NCBI RefSeq assembly: GCF_900250115.1
Contig: NZ_LT984804.1
Coordinates: 821,301-885,300 of the forward strand
Length of the DNA stretch: 64,000 bases
DNA from: Cupriavidus taiwanensis
Lineage (GTDB): Bacteria > Pseudomonadota > Gammaproteobacteria > Burkholderiales > Burkholderiaceae
Direction of reading: 5' to 3'
Shown here one piece after another: positions 1-11,071 of the stretch; the first letter of the stretch is position 1, and each line of letters starts with the position of its first letter. Below the pieces are notes generated by a model. It saw only the letters and a list, made by a program, of their open reading frames with translations, had not been told where the DNA came from and searched no databases. The translations under genes and the position numbers were made by a program.

Positions 1-806
1 GCAACCCGGCGGCCATCGCCGCGCTGAAGGCGAGCGACCTGGTGTGGATCTGATGACGCTGCTGTTCTCGCCGAGCAGCACGAGATCCTGCAGGCGGAAC
101 CAGGATCCTGCTGGCCGTCGAGCCGCCCGAGGTGCTGGCGCGCATGGTGCCTTGCGAGGCCGATCGCGAACGCGTGAAGCGGCTTCGCAACGCCTGGCAA
201 GCGCAAGGGAAATGCACGTGGTCTCGCCCGCCGGCACCGACCTGCGCTGCCCGCTGGGGGAATTCCCCGCGATCAGCGAGTATGGCTTTGTTGACGAGCC
301 GGGCGGTGGGACCACTGGCCGAGCGGCTTCGCGCTGACCTGGCCGAATGAAGGCGCCGCTTACGGGACCATCGTGCTGGACAAGGGCGACATCCTGCTGC
401 CGCAGAAGACCTACGTCACCGAGCCGATCCGCCTGACGGTGGAAGCAGGCTTTGCGACGCGCATCGAAGGCGGGCTCCATGCGGAGTTGCTGAGCGAATA
501 CATGGCGTCGTTCAACGATCCCGAAGCCTATGCGATCTCGCATATCGGCTGGGGCCTGCAGCCGCGCGCGCATTGGTCGACGCTGGGCCTGTACGACCGT
601 GAGGCCACCATCGCATGGATGCGCGCGCGTTCGAGGGCAACTTCCTGTTTTCGCTTGGCCCCAACAACGAGGCCGGCGGCCATCGCACTACGGCCTGCCA
701 TATCGACATCCCGGTGCGCCGCTGCACCGTGCGCCTGGACGGCGTCGACGTGGTGACCGCGGGCAAGGTGACCGACGGCTTCCGCTACCCGGAGGACAAG
801 TCGTGA
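1..806 (+). pseudogene. nicX: 2,5-dihydroxypyridine 5,6-dioxygenase (NicX/PicD type), 5' end outside window, frameshifted as written
   Basis: Extradiol-type ring-opening enzyme that converts 2,5-dihydroxypyridine to N-formylmaleamate in nicotinate or picolinate breakdown (family knowledge). The fragments in order match NicX: AALKASDLV, DLMTLLFSP, EQHEIL, RILLAVEPPEVLARMV, REMHVVSPAGTDLRCPLGEF, DEPG, RWDHWPSGF, SHIGWGLQPRAHWS, MDARAFEGNFLFSLGPN, ACHIDIPVRRC. The window begins inside the gene. The frame breaks six times (about 46, 71, 98, 178, 302, 611). Each break is repaired by restoring one G or C to a short run, for example GTGGTG at 46 and GCCATG at 611. No missense damage is evident in conserved blocks, so a sequencing or assembly cause is as likely as true decay. 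The stop overlaps the start of the next gene (TGATG at 804-808). Confidence 0.85.
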
Positions 807-1424
807 TGCACAAGGAAATCGGCGCGTACCAGCGCCAGGGCTTTGGCAATACGCTCGAGCTGGCCGGCCCCTTCGGGCTGCTGATCGTGGACTTCGTCAA
901 CGGCTTCGCCGATCCGGCGGTCTTCGGCGGCGGCAATATCCGCGAGGCCATTGCCAATACCGTGCCGCTGCTCGCGGTGGCGCGGTGCGAAGGCTGGCCC
1001 GTCGCGCACAGCCGCATCGTGTATGCCGACGACGCCGACCACAACGTGTTCTCGATGAAGGTGCCGAACATGCTGACGCTGAAGGAGCAAGCCTTCAACA
1101 GCGCCATCGTGGCAGATCTGGCCCCGCGCCCTGGCGAACTGGTGGTGCGCAAGACCGTGCCGTCGGCGTTCTTCGGCACGTCGCTGGCGGCGTGGCTGAC
1201 GCAGCGCGGCGTGCGCACGCTGCTTGTGGCCGGGGCCGTCACCAGCGGCTGCGTGCGTGCCAGCGTGGTCGATGCGATGCAGTACGGCTTCCGCCCGCTG
1301 GTGCTGTCCGACTGCGTGGGCGACGCGCGCTGGCGCCGCACGAGGCCAACCTGTTCGACATGGCGCAGAAATACGCAACGGTCGCCACGCGGGCGGAGGG
1401 CTTGCCGCCATCGGCGTGGACTAG
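806..1424 (+). pseudogene. nicF: maleamate amidohydrolase, isochorismatase family (NicF type), frameshifted near 3' end
   Basis: Cysteine hydrolase that converts maleamate to maleate and ammonia (family knowledge). The start MHKEIGAYQRQGFG overlaps the nicX stop. The catalytic triad of the isochorismatase fold is visible: Asp in LLIVDFVNGF, Lys in VVRKTVPSAFFG and Cys in AVTSGCVRAS. Two frame breaks lie near the end, at about 1325 (one C lost from GACCGC) and 1399 (one G lost from GGGGC). Repair gives DCVGDRALAPHEANLFDMAQ and a C-terminus GLAAIGVD ending with TAG at 1422-1424. The reconstructed protein is about 206 residues, usual for the family. It lies between nicX and the hydroxylase genes, as expected for one pathway. 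Confidence 0.83.
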
Positions 1425-1469
1425 GTCCCGCAAGGCATGACGGGCTGCCGGGATGCGGTAAAGCCGCAA

Positions 1470-1531
1470 TTGACAGGGCCGCCCGCATTTTCATAGGATT
1501 TTGGTCAGTATGCTGAATAAGCCACGCTTAT
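1470..1531 (+). promoter_or_regulatory. putative sigma-70 promoter and operator before the hydroxylase genes
   Basis: The 126-base gap after nicF holds TTGACA at 1470-1475 and TAGGAT at 1494-1499 with an 18-base spacer. An AT-rich palindrome ATAAGC-CAC-GCTTAT at 1517-1531 sits just downstream of the expected start site. The position suggests repressor control of the hydroxylase genes. The regulator is unknown; the cupin-XRE gene at 5984-6578 or a regulator outside the window are candidates. Confidence 0.5.
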
Positions 1532-1550
1532 CATCGGAACGGACAAGGCA

Positions 1551-3933
1551 ATGACATCGTCGATCGAACCGGATCACCCGGAAAGCGCGCGCGGCCAGGG
1601 AGTCGGCGCGCGCGTGGCGCGCAAGGAAGACGCCCGTCATCTGCACGGCAAGGGCCGCTTCGTCGCGGACATCGCCATGCCGGACTTGCAGGAAGTCGCG
1701 TTCCTGCGCAGCCCGGTTGCGCACGCCCGGCTGCTATCGGTGACCAAGCCGTCCCGGCACGCCGCCGCGTGATCGTGCGTGAAGACATGACGGCGGCCAG
1801 CGACATCGTCGCCGATTCGGCCTTCCCGTCCTACCAGCCCTCGGCACAGCCGCCACTGGCCAGCGGCAAGGTGCGCTTCGTCGGCGAGCCGGTGGCGATG
1901 GCGTTCGCGCCCACCCGCGCCGAGGCAGAGGATATCGCCGAGCAGGTCGCCGTGTCGTTCGACGAACTGCCCGCGCTGGCCGACGTGACGCAGGCCCGCC
2001 AGCTTGCCGGCGAGGTGCGCGTGCACGAGCACTGGCGCGACAATACCTTCCTGGCGCTGAGCGCCGACAAGAACTTCGAGACGCGCCGGCGCGAGGCCAC
2101 GGTGGTGGTGCGCCGCCAGATCGACCTCGCGCGGCAGTGCATGGTGCCGATGGAAGGCAAGGCAGTGCTGGCCTACTGGGACCACCAGTTCGACCAACTG
2201 GTGGTCTACAGCGCGACGCAGGTGCCGCACATGATCCGCACGATCCTGGCGCACTGCCTGGGGCTGGAGCAGGAGCGCGTGCGGTGATTTCGCCCGACGT
2301 GGGTGGTGCCTTCGGCTATAAGTGCGTGCTGCAGCAGGAAGAACTGTGCATCGCGTGGCTGGCGCTGACCTACAAGCGCCCGTTCCGCTTTATCGAAGAC
2401 CGGCGCGAGCACCTGACCGCCGGCGCAAACTCGCGCGAGCACCACTACGAGTTGACCGCGTATGCCGATGCGCGCGGCCGCCTGCTGGCGCTGGATGCAA
2501 GGATCGAGATCGATGCGGGGCTTATTCCGTGTGGCCGTTCACCATCGGGCTGGAACCGGGGCAGGCGATCGGCAACCTGCCGGGGCCGTACGCCTTCGAG
2601 GGCTACCGCTGCGAAACCACTTGCGTGGCGACGAACAAGCCGGGCTTCGTGCCCTATCGCGGCGTGGCGCGTACCGGGTCTGTTTTGCGATGGAGCTGAT
2701 GATCGACGCCATCGCCCGCGAAGGGACGCGAGCCGTGGGAGGTGCGCTGCGAAAACCTGGTGCCGCCCGAGGCCATGCCCTATGTCAACGTCACCAACAA
2801 GCATTTCGACGGCGGCGACTATCCGGCCAGCGTACGCAAGGCCATGGAGATGATCGGCCTGCCCGCGATCCGTGCGCGCCAGAAGGCGGGGCCGCAGGCA
2901 GCACCTATGTCGGCGTGGGTTTCGGCACCTACACCGAGCAATCGGCGCACGGCACCTCGGTGTTCGCCGCGTGGGGCACGCCGGTGATCCCGGGCTTCGA
3001 TTCTGCGACGGTGCGCATCACGCCGGACGGCGGGCTGGAGGTGCGCGTGGGCGTGCATTCGCACGGGCAGGGCATGGAGACCACCTTCGCGCAGATCGCC
3101 CACGAGATCCTCGCATCGACATCGCGCGGATCAAGGTCGTGCACGGCGATACCGGCCTGACGCCGTTCTCGACCGGCACGTATGCGTCGCGCTCGCTGGT
3201 GATGTCCGGTGGCGCGGTGTCGCGTGCCTGCAAGGCGCTGCTGCCGCGCCTACTGAAGATCGGCGCGCACATGCTCGGCCAGCCGCAGGATGCCGTGGCG
3301 TTCCGGGACGGCGCCGTGGCGGGCGGGGATGCAGGCACCGCCGATATCGCACGCATCGCCAACGCCTGGTACATCAACCCGCACCTGTTGCCGCCGGACG
3401 TCGACGCGCAGGGCTGGAAGTCACGATGGCTTCAAGCCTGCCGTCGATACCGGCAGCTTCACCTACGCCACGCATGCCGTGGCGGTGGAAGTCGATATCG
3501 ACTCCGGCCACGTCGAGATCCTCGACTACGTGGTGGTGGAGGACTGCGGCACCATGATCAACCCGATGGTGTGGAAGGCAGACCTACGGCGGTGTGGCGC
3601 AGGGCATCGGCACCGCGATGTTCGAAGCCATGCACTACGATGGCAATGGCCAGCCGCTGGCGTCGACGCTGGCGGACTACATGCTGCCGGGCCGACCGAG
3701 ATCCCGTCGATCCGCATCCATCATTTCGAGACGCCGTCACCGCATACGGAGTTCGGCGCCAAGGGGATGGGCGAGGGCGGGCGATCGCGCCGCCGGCGGC
3801 CATCTTCAATGCCGTCAATGACGCATTGCGCGATTTCGGCGTCGAGCTCAAGGAGACGCCGCTGACGCCGCGCAAGCTCCTGGAGGCGCTGGATGCGGCC
3901 GAGGCCGATGCGCATAACCGGAAGGCTGCCTGA
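1551..3933 (+). pseudogene. molybdopterin-binding large subunit of a xanthine dehydrogenase-family hydroxylase, heavily frameshifted
   Basis: Catalytic Mo subunit of a three-part hydroxylase, expected to hydroxylate a pyridine-ring substrate with water as oxygen donor (family knowledge; substrate inferred from nicX-nicF). The recognisable order is: N-terminal ARVARKEDARHLHGKGRFVADI; AFLRSPVAHARL; SGKVRFVGEPVAMAFAPTR; PDVGGAFGYK (Mo-pterin contact); GVGFGTYTEQSAHGTSVF; VHSHGQGMETTFAQIA; YGGVAQGIGTAMFEAMHYD; and KGMGEGG, which carries the active-site Glu. About a dozen frame breaks occur (near 1767, 2285, 2523, 2682, 2722, 2896, 3113, 3411, 3426, 3583, 3690, 3784). Most are one G or C missing from a run, so the gene can be rebuilt to roughly 795 residues. 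An AAGG run precedes the ATG. Confidence 0.82.
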
Positions 3934-3936
3934 CCG

Positions 3937-4763
3937 ATGAAAGCCGTTGCATTTTCCTACCACGCGCCCGGCTCGCTGCCGGAGGCGCTGTCCCGCCTGG
4001 GCGCGGTACCGATGTATCCAAGGCCATGGGCGGTGGGCAATCGCTGGGGCCGATGCTGAACCTGCGCCTGACCCGGCCCGATACGGTGGTCGATGTGTCG
4101 GCGCTGCGCGAATTGCGCGACGTGACTGCAGCCGCTGACGGCATCCGCATCGGCGCCTGCGTCACCCACGCGCAGATCGAGGACGGCGTGTTCGAACCGC
4201 TGCGCGGCACCATGCTGCAGGCCGTTGCCGGCGGCATCGCCTATCGGGCGATCCGCAATCGTGGCACCGTAGGCGGCAGCCTAGCGCATGCGGATCCGGC
4301 GGCCGACTGGGTCGTGGCAATGACCGCATTGGGCGCGCGCATCGAGATCGCATCCGCGGCCGGCATGCGCGAAGTACCGATGGAGTCGTTCATGATCGGC
4401 GCCTACACCACCGTGCTGGCCGAAGGCGAGCTGATCGCCGCAGTGCGGGTGCCGCCGAAGACCGCGCACAGCCGCTGGGGCTACCAGAAGCTGTGCCGCA
4501 AGACCGGCGAATTCGCCGAGGCCAGCTGCGCCGCTTACTTCGACGCCAGCCGCCGCTTCGGCCGCATCGTCCTGGGCGCGCTGGACGGTCCGCCCATGGT
4601 GCTGCCCGGCCTGACGCGCGCCGTGGCGGCGCAGGGCGCGGCCGCGCTGACTGCCGAGGCAGTTGCCGAAGCCGTCGCGCAGGCCGCGCCGGGCAAGGAC
4701 GCCATCGACCGCAAGCTGTACCGAACCGTCGTGATGCGCTGCGTCACGCAATTGCTGAACTGA
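3937..4763 (+). pseudogene. FAD-binding medium subunit of the molybdenum hydroxylase (CoxM/XdhB type), one frameshift
   Basis: FAD subunit that passes electrons from the Fe-S clusters to the acceptor. It starts 3 bases after the large-subunit stop (MKAVAFSYHAPGSLPEALSRLG). One break at about 4010 (one G lost from GCGGGTACC) separates this from KAMGGGQSLGPMLNLRL. The FAD-loop motifs AMGGGQSLGPM and RNRGTVGGSLAHADPAAD are typical of the CoxM/HcrB/NdhF group. The C-terminal CO_deh_flav_C region runs to CVTQLLN. The rebuilt length is about 275 residues, slightly short of the usual 280-290. Subunit order L-M-S differs from the common S-L-M or M-S-L orders. Confidence 0.83.
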
Positions 4764-4773
4764 GGAGCGTCCC

Positions 4774-5937
<1,164 letters not shown>

Positions 5938-5983
5938 ACATCCCTGGCCGGATAGGCGGGAGGCGCGGCCTTCCTTGCCCGCC

Positions 5984-6578
5984 TTACCCCGGATGCACTA
6001 CAACCAGTAGTGCGGTGGCGGTGGTCTTGCCACCATTGGAGATCGCATGTGCGACATCGGCCGCATAGCGCGCGGTCTCGCCGTGCCGCAGCTTCTTCTC
6101 ATCGGCGCCCGCGCGCACCGTCATCGATCCGCTCAGCACCGACAGGTGTTCCTGGGTGCCGGCCTCGTGCGGCTCGGAGGCCAGCACGCCGCCGGCCTGG
6201 ATGGTCAGCTCATACCACTCGAAGCGCCCGGCCAGTTCGATCGGGCCCAGGATGCGCAGGTCGCAACGCGTGTCCGGGCTCTTCAGCGACGGGATCGCGT
6301 GCGGCTGGACCACGGTGATGCCGCCGCCGGCGCGCTCGCCTGCCGCCGGCCAGGAAATCCGCCAGGTTCACGCCCAGCGCATTGGCCAGGCGCCACAGCA
6401 CCGCGACGGTCGGATTGGCGAGGTTGCGTTCGATCTGCGACAGCATCGACTTGGACACCCCCGCGCGGCGCGACAGTTCGTCGAGCGAGAGCCGGTGCTG
6501 CTGGCGCAGCGCCTGCAGCGCCATGCCGACGGCGGGCGGCCCGTCGGCCTGCGGGGTCTGGACCAGGGCTTGCGTCAT
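5984..6578 (-). pseudogene. XRE-family regulator with C-terminal cupin domain, one frameshift
   Basis: The N-terminal helix-turn-helix (residues about 19-75: LRQQHRLSLDELSRRAGVSK, MLSQIERNLANPTVAVLWRL) is followed by ADFLAGG. Then, in another frame, comes a cupin (WYELTIQAGGVLASEPHEAG, TQEHLSVLSGSMTVRAG, GETARYAADVAHAISNGGK). A single protein of about 195 residues is the usual architecture (PuuR-like repressors that sense a small carboxylate or amine). The break near 6340 needs two bases restored, or one removed. The gene is divergent from kbl and convergent with the hydroxylase operon. Most likely it represses kbl-tdh; control of the pyridine operon is possible. Confidence 0.78.
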
Positions 6579-6587
6579 GGAATGATG

Positions 6588-6636
6588 TTCGTTATATTGC
6601 GCAAAACGTTCGATATACAGAACGCGTTCGATTTAT
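6588..6636. promoter_or_regulatory. three direct repeats in the XRE/kbl divergent promoter region
   Basis: Copies of TTCG(A/T)TATAT-like sequence occur at 6588-6597 (TTCGTTATAT), 6609-6617 (TTCGATATA) and 6627-6636 (TTCGATTTAT), spaced 21 and 18 bases apart, about two helical turns. The AT-rich block stands out from its GC-rich surroundings and starts about 10 bases from the regulator's start codon. CGTTC and GAACG also flank 6607-6624 as inverted arms. This is a likely operator for the adjacent XRE-cupin regulator. Confidence 0.55.
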
Positions 6637-6690
6637 CGATCGGATCGTAGCACACCAGCCAGCACACCCTCGACCCAACGGAGCCAAGCC

Positions 6691-7886
<1,196 letters not shown>

Positions 7887-7887
<1 letters not shown>

Positions 7888-8843
7888 TGGCGGATGCCAA
7901 ACCGAAAATCCTGATCGTCGGCGCCAATGGCCAGATCGGCTCCGAGCTGGCGCTGGCGCTGGCCGAGCGCTACGGCCGCGCCAACGTCATTACATCCGAC
8001 GTGGTGCCCACCGGCCGCCACGTGCAGCTGACCCACGAGATGCTCAACGCCACCGACCGCGGCGAGCTGGCCACGGTGGTCGAGCGCCATGGCATCACCC
8101 AGGTCTACCTGCTGGCCGCGGCGCTGTCCGCCACCGGCGAGAAGGCCCCGCAGTGGGCCTGGAACCTCAACATGACCAGCTTGCTCAACGTGCTGGAGCT
8201 GGCGCGGCAGAACGGGCTGGAGCGGGTGTTCTGGCCCAGCTCGATCGCCGCCTTCGGCCCGACCACGCCGGCCGCGCACACGCCGCAGCAGACCGTGATG
8301 GAGCCGACCACGGTCTACGGCATCTCCAAGCAGGCGGGCGAGGGCTGGTGCCGCTGGTACCACGCCAACCATGGCGTCGACGTGCGCAGCGTGCGCTATC
8401 CCGGCCTGATCTCGCACAAGACCCCGCCCGGCGGCGGCACCACCGACTATGCCGTCGATATCTTCCATGCGGCGGTCAAGGGCGAGCCCTACACCTGCTT
8501 CCTGCGCGAAGACGAGGCTCTGCCGATGATGTATATGCCCGATGCCATCCGCGCCACCATCGAACTGATGGAAGCGCCGGCGGACCGGCTGAGCGAGCGC
8601 GGCAGCTACAACATCGCCGGCATGAGCTTTACGCCGGCGCAGATCGCCGCGGCCATCCGCGCGCAGGTGCCGGACTTCCAGATCCGCTACGAGCCGGACT
8701 ATCGCCAGGCGATCGCGCAAGGCTGGCCGGATTCGATCGACGACGCGGTCGCGCGCGCGGACTGGGGCTGGCGCGCGCGGTACGGGCTGCGCGAGATGGT
8801 GGCCGACATGCTGGCCAACCTGAGGGCGAGCTTGCCTGCCTGA
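7887..8843 (+). CDS. L-threonine 3-dehydrogenase, extended short-chain dehydrogenase type
   Basis: NAD-dependent epimerase/dehydratase-like protein of 318 residues. It has the Rossmann motif GANGQIGSELA at the N-terminus and the YGISK catalytic pair (Tyr144, Lys148). Pairing with kbl and sequence features such as RSVRYPGLIS and GGGTTDYAVDIFHAAVKG identify the SDR-type threonine dehydrogenase known from Cupriavidus necator and Flavobacterium, which oxidises threonine to 2-amino-3-ketobutyrate. It is unrelated to the zinc MDR-type Tdh of E. coli. It overlaps kbl by one base. Confidence 0.9.
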
Positions 8844-8847
8844 GCCG

Positions 8848-10063
8848 CTATGGCGCCGCGTTGCCTCCGATGCTGCTGTCGATGGCGATGCGGATGCCTT
8901 CGCTGCCGACCGCCACCGGCCCGGTGCGGCCGACCAGGTCGCCCCCCTGCGGCAAGGCGCTGCCACTGGCGGAAATCCGCGCTTCCAGCATGACCTGGCG
9001 CTGGCCCGAGAGCCGGTGGTCGGGCGCATCGCCATGGCATCGTCCAGCGTGAACGACAGCGGCAGGTCGCGCGCCGAGCGCCGCAGCACCGCCAGCGGCA
9101 TGCGCGCGCCGTCCACCGGCAGGGCATAGACGAACAGCGTATCGCCCGCTTGCGGCGCGCGTCCGGCCCGCTCGCTCAGCGTCACCATGCCGCTGATGGC
9201 CGCGGCCGGCGCCGCGGCGGGCGTGCCGCGCGCGGCCGCGAGGTTGGCGGCGATGCGCGCCGCGGTCTGCGAGTCCGCCGGCAGCAGCCGGTACAGGTGT
9301 TCCCAGTAGCCGATCGCCGCCTCTTTGTCGCCGCGCGCCGCCGCGGCGCTGGCGGCGAGCGCCAGGCCCTTGGGATCGTCGGGTCGAGCGCCAGCGCCTG
9401 GCGCACCTGCGCCATCGGCGCATCGTCCAGCACGCCGCCGCCCAGCGTGGCCAGCGCGTCGGCGTAGTCGGAGCGCAGCGCGGCCACGTCCGGCGCCAGC
9501 TCGACCGCGCGCGCGTAGGCGGCCGCGGCGTCGGCATGGCGCTCCAGCACGCTGTACGAACGCGCCAGCATGGCCCAGCCCTGCGCATCGCCGGGCGCCT
9601 CGCGCAGGCGCTGCGCCAGCTGGTTCACCATGCCCTCGACCTGCGCGCCGCTGAGCTGGTGCTCGCTGCCGCTGGCCGCGGGCAGGTCGTCGGCCCGCCA
9701 CAGCGCCACCGGGTTGCCCAGATGCAGGTAGAGCAGGATCGCGGCGCTGGGCAACGCGGCCAGCAGCAGCGCGGCGAGCAGCGGCGCGGGGCGCGCGCTG
9801 GCCGGAGCGGTGGCGCTGCCGGCGGCCTCGTCGAGCAGCCGGCGGCCCAGCTCAGCGCGGGCTTCGGCATGGCGCGCCGCGCCCAGGGTGCCGGCGTGCA
9901 GGTCGCGGTCCAGCTCGCGCAACTGGTCGTGGTAGAGGTCGACCAGCAGCGCGCGCGCGGGCGTGGCGGAGTCGGACGGCGCACCGCGGCGCAACAGCGG
10001 CCAGAGCAGGCACAGGGTGGCGGCGCCGATCAGCGCCGCGGCCAGCAGCCAGAAGGTGGTCAT
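8848..10063 (-). pseudogene. ccmI: cytochrome c maturation protein CcmI (TPR), two frameshifts
   Basis: Last gene of the nap-ccm unit. CcmI presents apocytochrome c to the CcmFH haem lyase. The N-terminus MTTFWLLAAALIGAATLCLLWPLLRR is a membrane segment. Next come the DLYHDQLRELDRDL region, a second membrane segment (about residues 95-115) and TPR repeats (GDAQGWAMLARSYSVLERHADAAAAYARA; DPKGLALAASAAAARGDKEAAIGYWEHLY). The C-terminal domain includes RMPLAVLRRSARDLPLSF and VMLEARISASGSALPQGGDL. The frame breaks at about 9383 (one C lost from ACCGAT) and 9027 (one G lost from ATGGCGCCC). Apart from these the protein is complete, about 405 residues, so sequencing error is plausible. Confidence 0.85.
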
Positions 10064-10542
10064 GGCGGGCGACGCTCCGTGGTCGCGGTGTCGAGCAAGT
10101 CCGCCAGCTGGTGTTGCGCGGCTGCGTCCAGTGGCTGGTCGGTCGGGATGCCGGCCGCGGCTATGCGGGAGCGCGCGCGCACGATCGCGGCCACGGCAGC
10201 GGCCAGCAGCAGCAGCGGCCCGAACCACAGCAGCCACGTCAGCGGCCGCAGCGGCGGCTGGTACAGCACGAAGTCGCCGTAGCGCTGCACCAGGTAATCC
10301 TTGATGGCCGCGTCGCTGGCGCCGTCGCGCAGCTGCGCGCGGATCTGGCGGCGCAGGTCCAGCGCCAGCTCGGCGTTGGAGTCGGCCAGGGTCTGGTTCT
10401 GGCAGACCAGGCAGCGCAACTCGGCGGACAAGGCATGCACGCGCGCGTCGAGCTCGGCTTCGCTCAGCGCCGCCGCTTGCAGCGCCACGCCGCACAGGGT
10501 CGCGGCGAGCCACGCGGCGAGGGCGCGGCTACGCATGGCCAT
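10060..10542 (-). CDS. ccmH: cytochrome c maturation protein CcmH (apocytochrome thiol reductase subunit)
   Basis: Periplasm-facing, membrane-anchored protein that reduces the CXXCH cysteines of apocytochrome c, with CcmF. 160 residues: signal-like N-terminus to about residue 25, the LRCLVCQNQ motif with Cys44 and Cys47, then a transmembrane segment near residues 103-123. This is the short N-terminal-domain form; the TPR part is the separate CcmI downstream. It overlaps ccmG and ccmI. Starts at residue 1 (MAMRS) and residue 3 (MRS) are both possible. Confidence 0.93.
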   Translation of the reverse strand: MAMRSRALAAWLAATLCGVALQAAALSEAELDARVHALSAELRCLVCQNQTLADSNAELALDLRRQIRAQLRDGASDAAIKDYLVQRYGDFVLYQPPLRPLTWLLWFGPLLLLAAAVAAIVRARSRIAAAGIPTDQPLDAAAQHQLADLLDTATTERRPP

Positions 10543-11071
10543 CTCCCTGCCGCTGCAGCTGCTCGATCAGCGGGATCAGCTTGCGCTCCAGCACCTCGCG
10601 CGTGACCGGGCCGACCTGGCGGTAGCGCACCACCCCATGCTGGTCGATGACAAAGGTCTCCGGCACGCCGTAGACGCCGTAGTCGATGCCGACCCGGCCG
10701 TCGGCGTCGACCAGTGACGCGGCATAGGGGTCGCCCAGCCGCCGCAGCCAGTCGCGCGCGGCGCCGGCTTCGTCCTTGTAGTTGAGGCCGTACAGCGGCA
10801 CTGGCGCGCGCCCGGCAAAGTCCACCAGCAGCGGATGCTCGGTGCGGCAGGCGGCGCACCACGAGGCCCACACATTGAGCAGCCAGACCTTGCCGCGCAG
10901 ATCGGCGCTGGCCAGCGTGCGGCCCTCGGGCGCCAGCAGGGGCAGTTGGAATGCCGGCGCGACCTTGCCCACCAGCGGCGACGGCAGCGCGCGCGGATCG
11001 TGGCGCAGCCCCGCGGCCAGCGCCACCGCCAGGGCGAGGAAGGCGGCCAGCGGCAGCAGGAAGCGTGTCAT
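10529..11071 (-). CDS. ccmG: thiol:disulfide interchange protein CcmG/DsbE
   Basis: Membrane-anchored thioredoxin-fold protein that keeps apocytochrome c cysteines reduced. 180 residues with an N-terminal anchor (FLLPLAAFLALAVALAAGL), then the active site NVWASWCAACRTEHP (Cys72, Cys75) and the GVYGVPETFVID loop with the cis-Pro. The Ala-Ala dipeptide between the cysteines differs from the more usual V-S, P-S or P-T. It starts 4 bases inside the end of ccmF and overlaps ccmH by 14 bases. Confidence 0.94.
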   Translation of the reverse strand: MTRFLLPLAAFLALAVALAAGLRHDPRALPSPLVGKVAPAFQLPLLAPEGRTLASADLRGKVWLLNVWASWCAACRTEHPLLVDFAGRAPVPLYGLNYKDEAGAARDWLRRLGDPYAASLVDADGRVGIDYGVYGVPETFVIDQHGVVRYRQVGPVTREVLERKLIPLIEQLQRQGDGHA

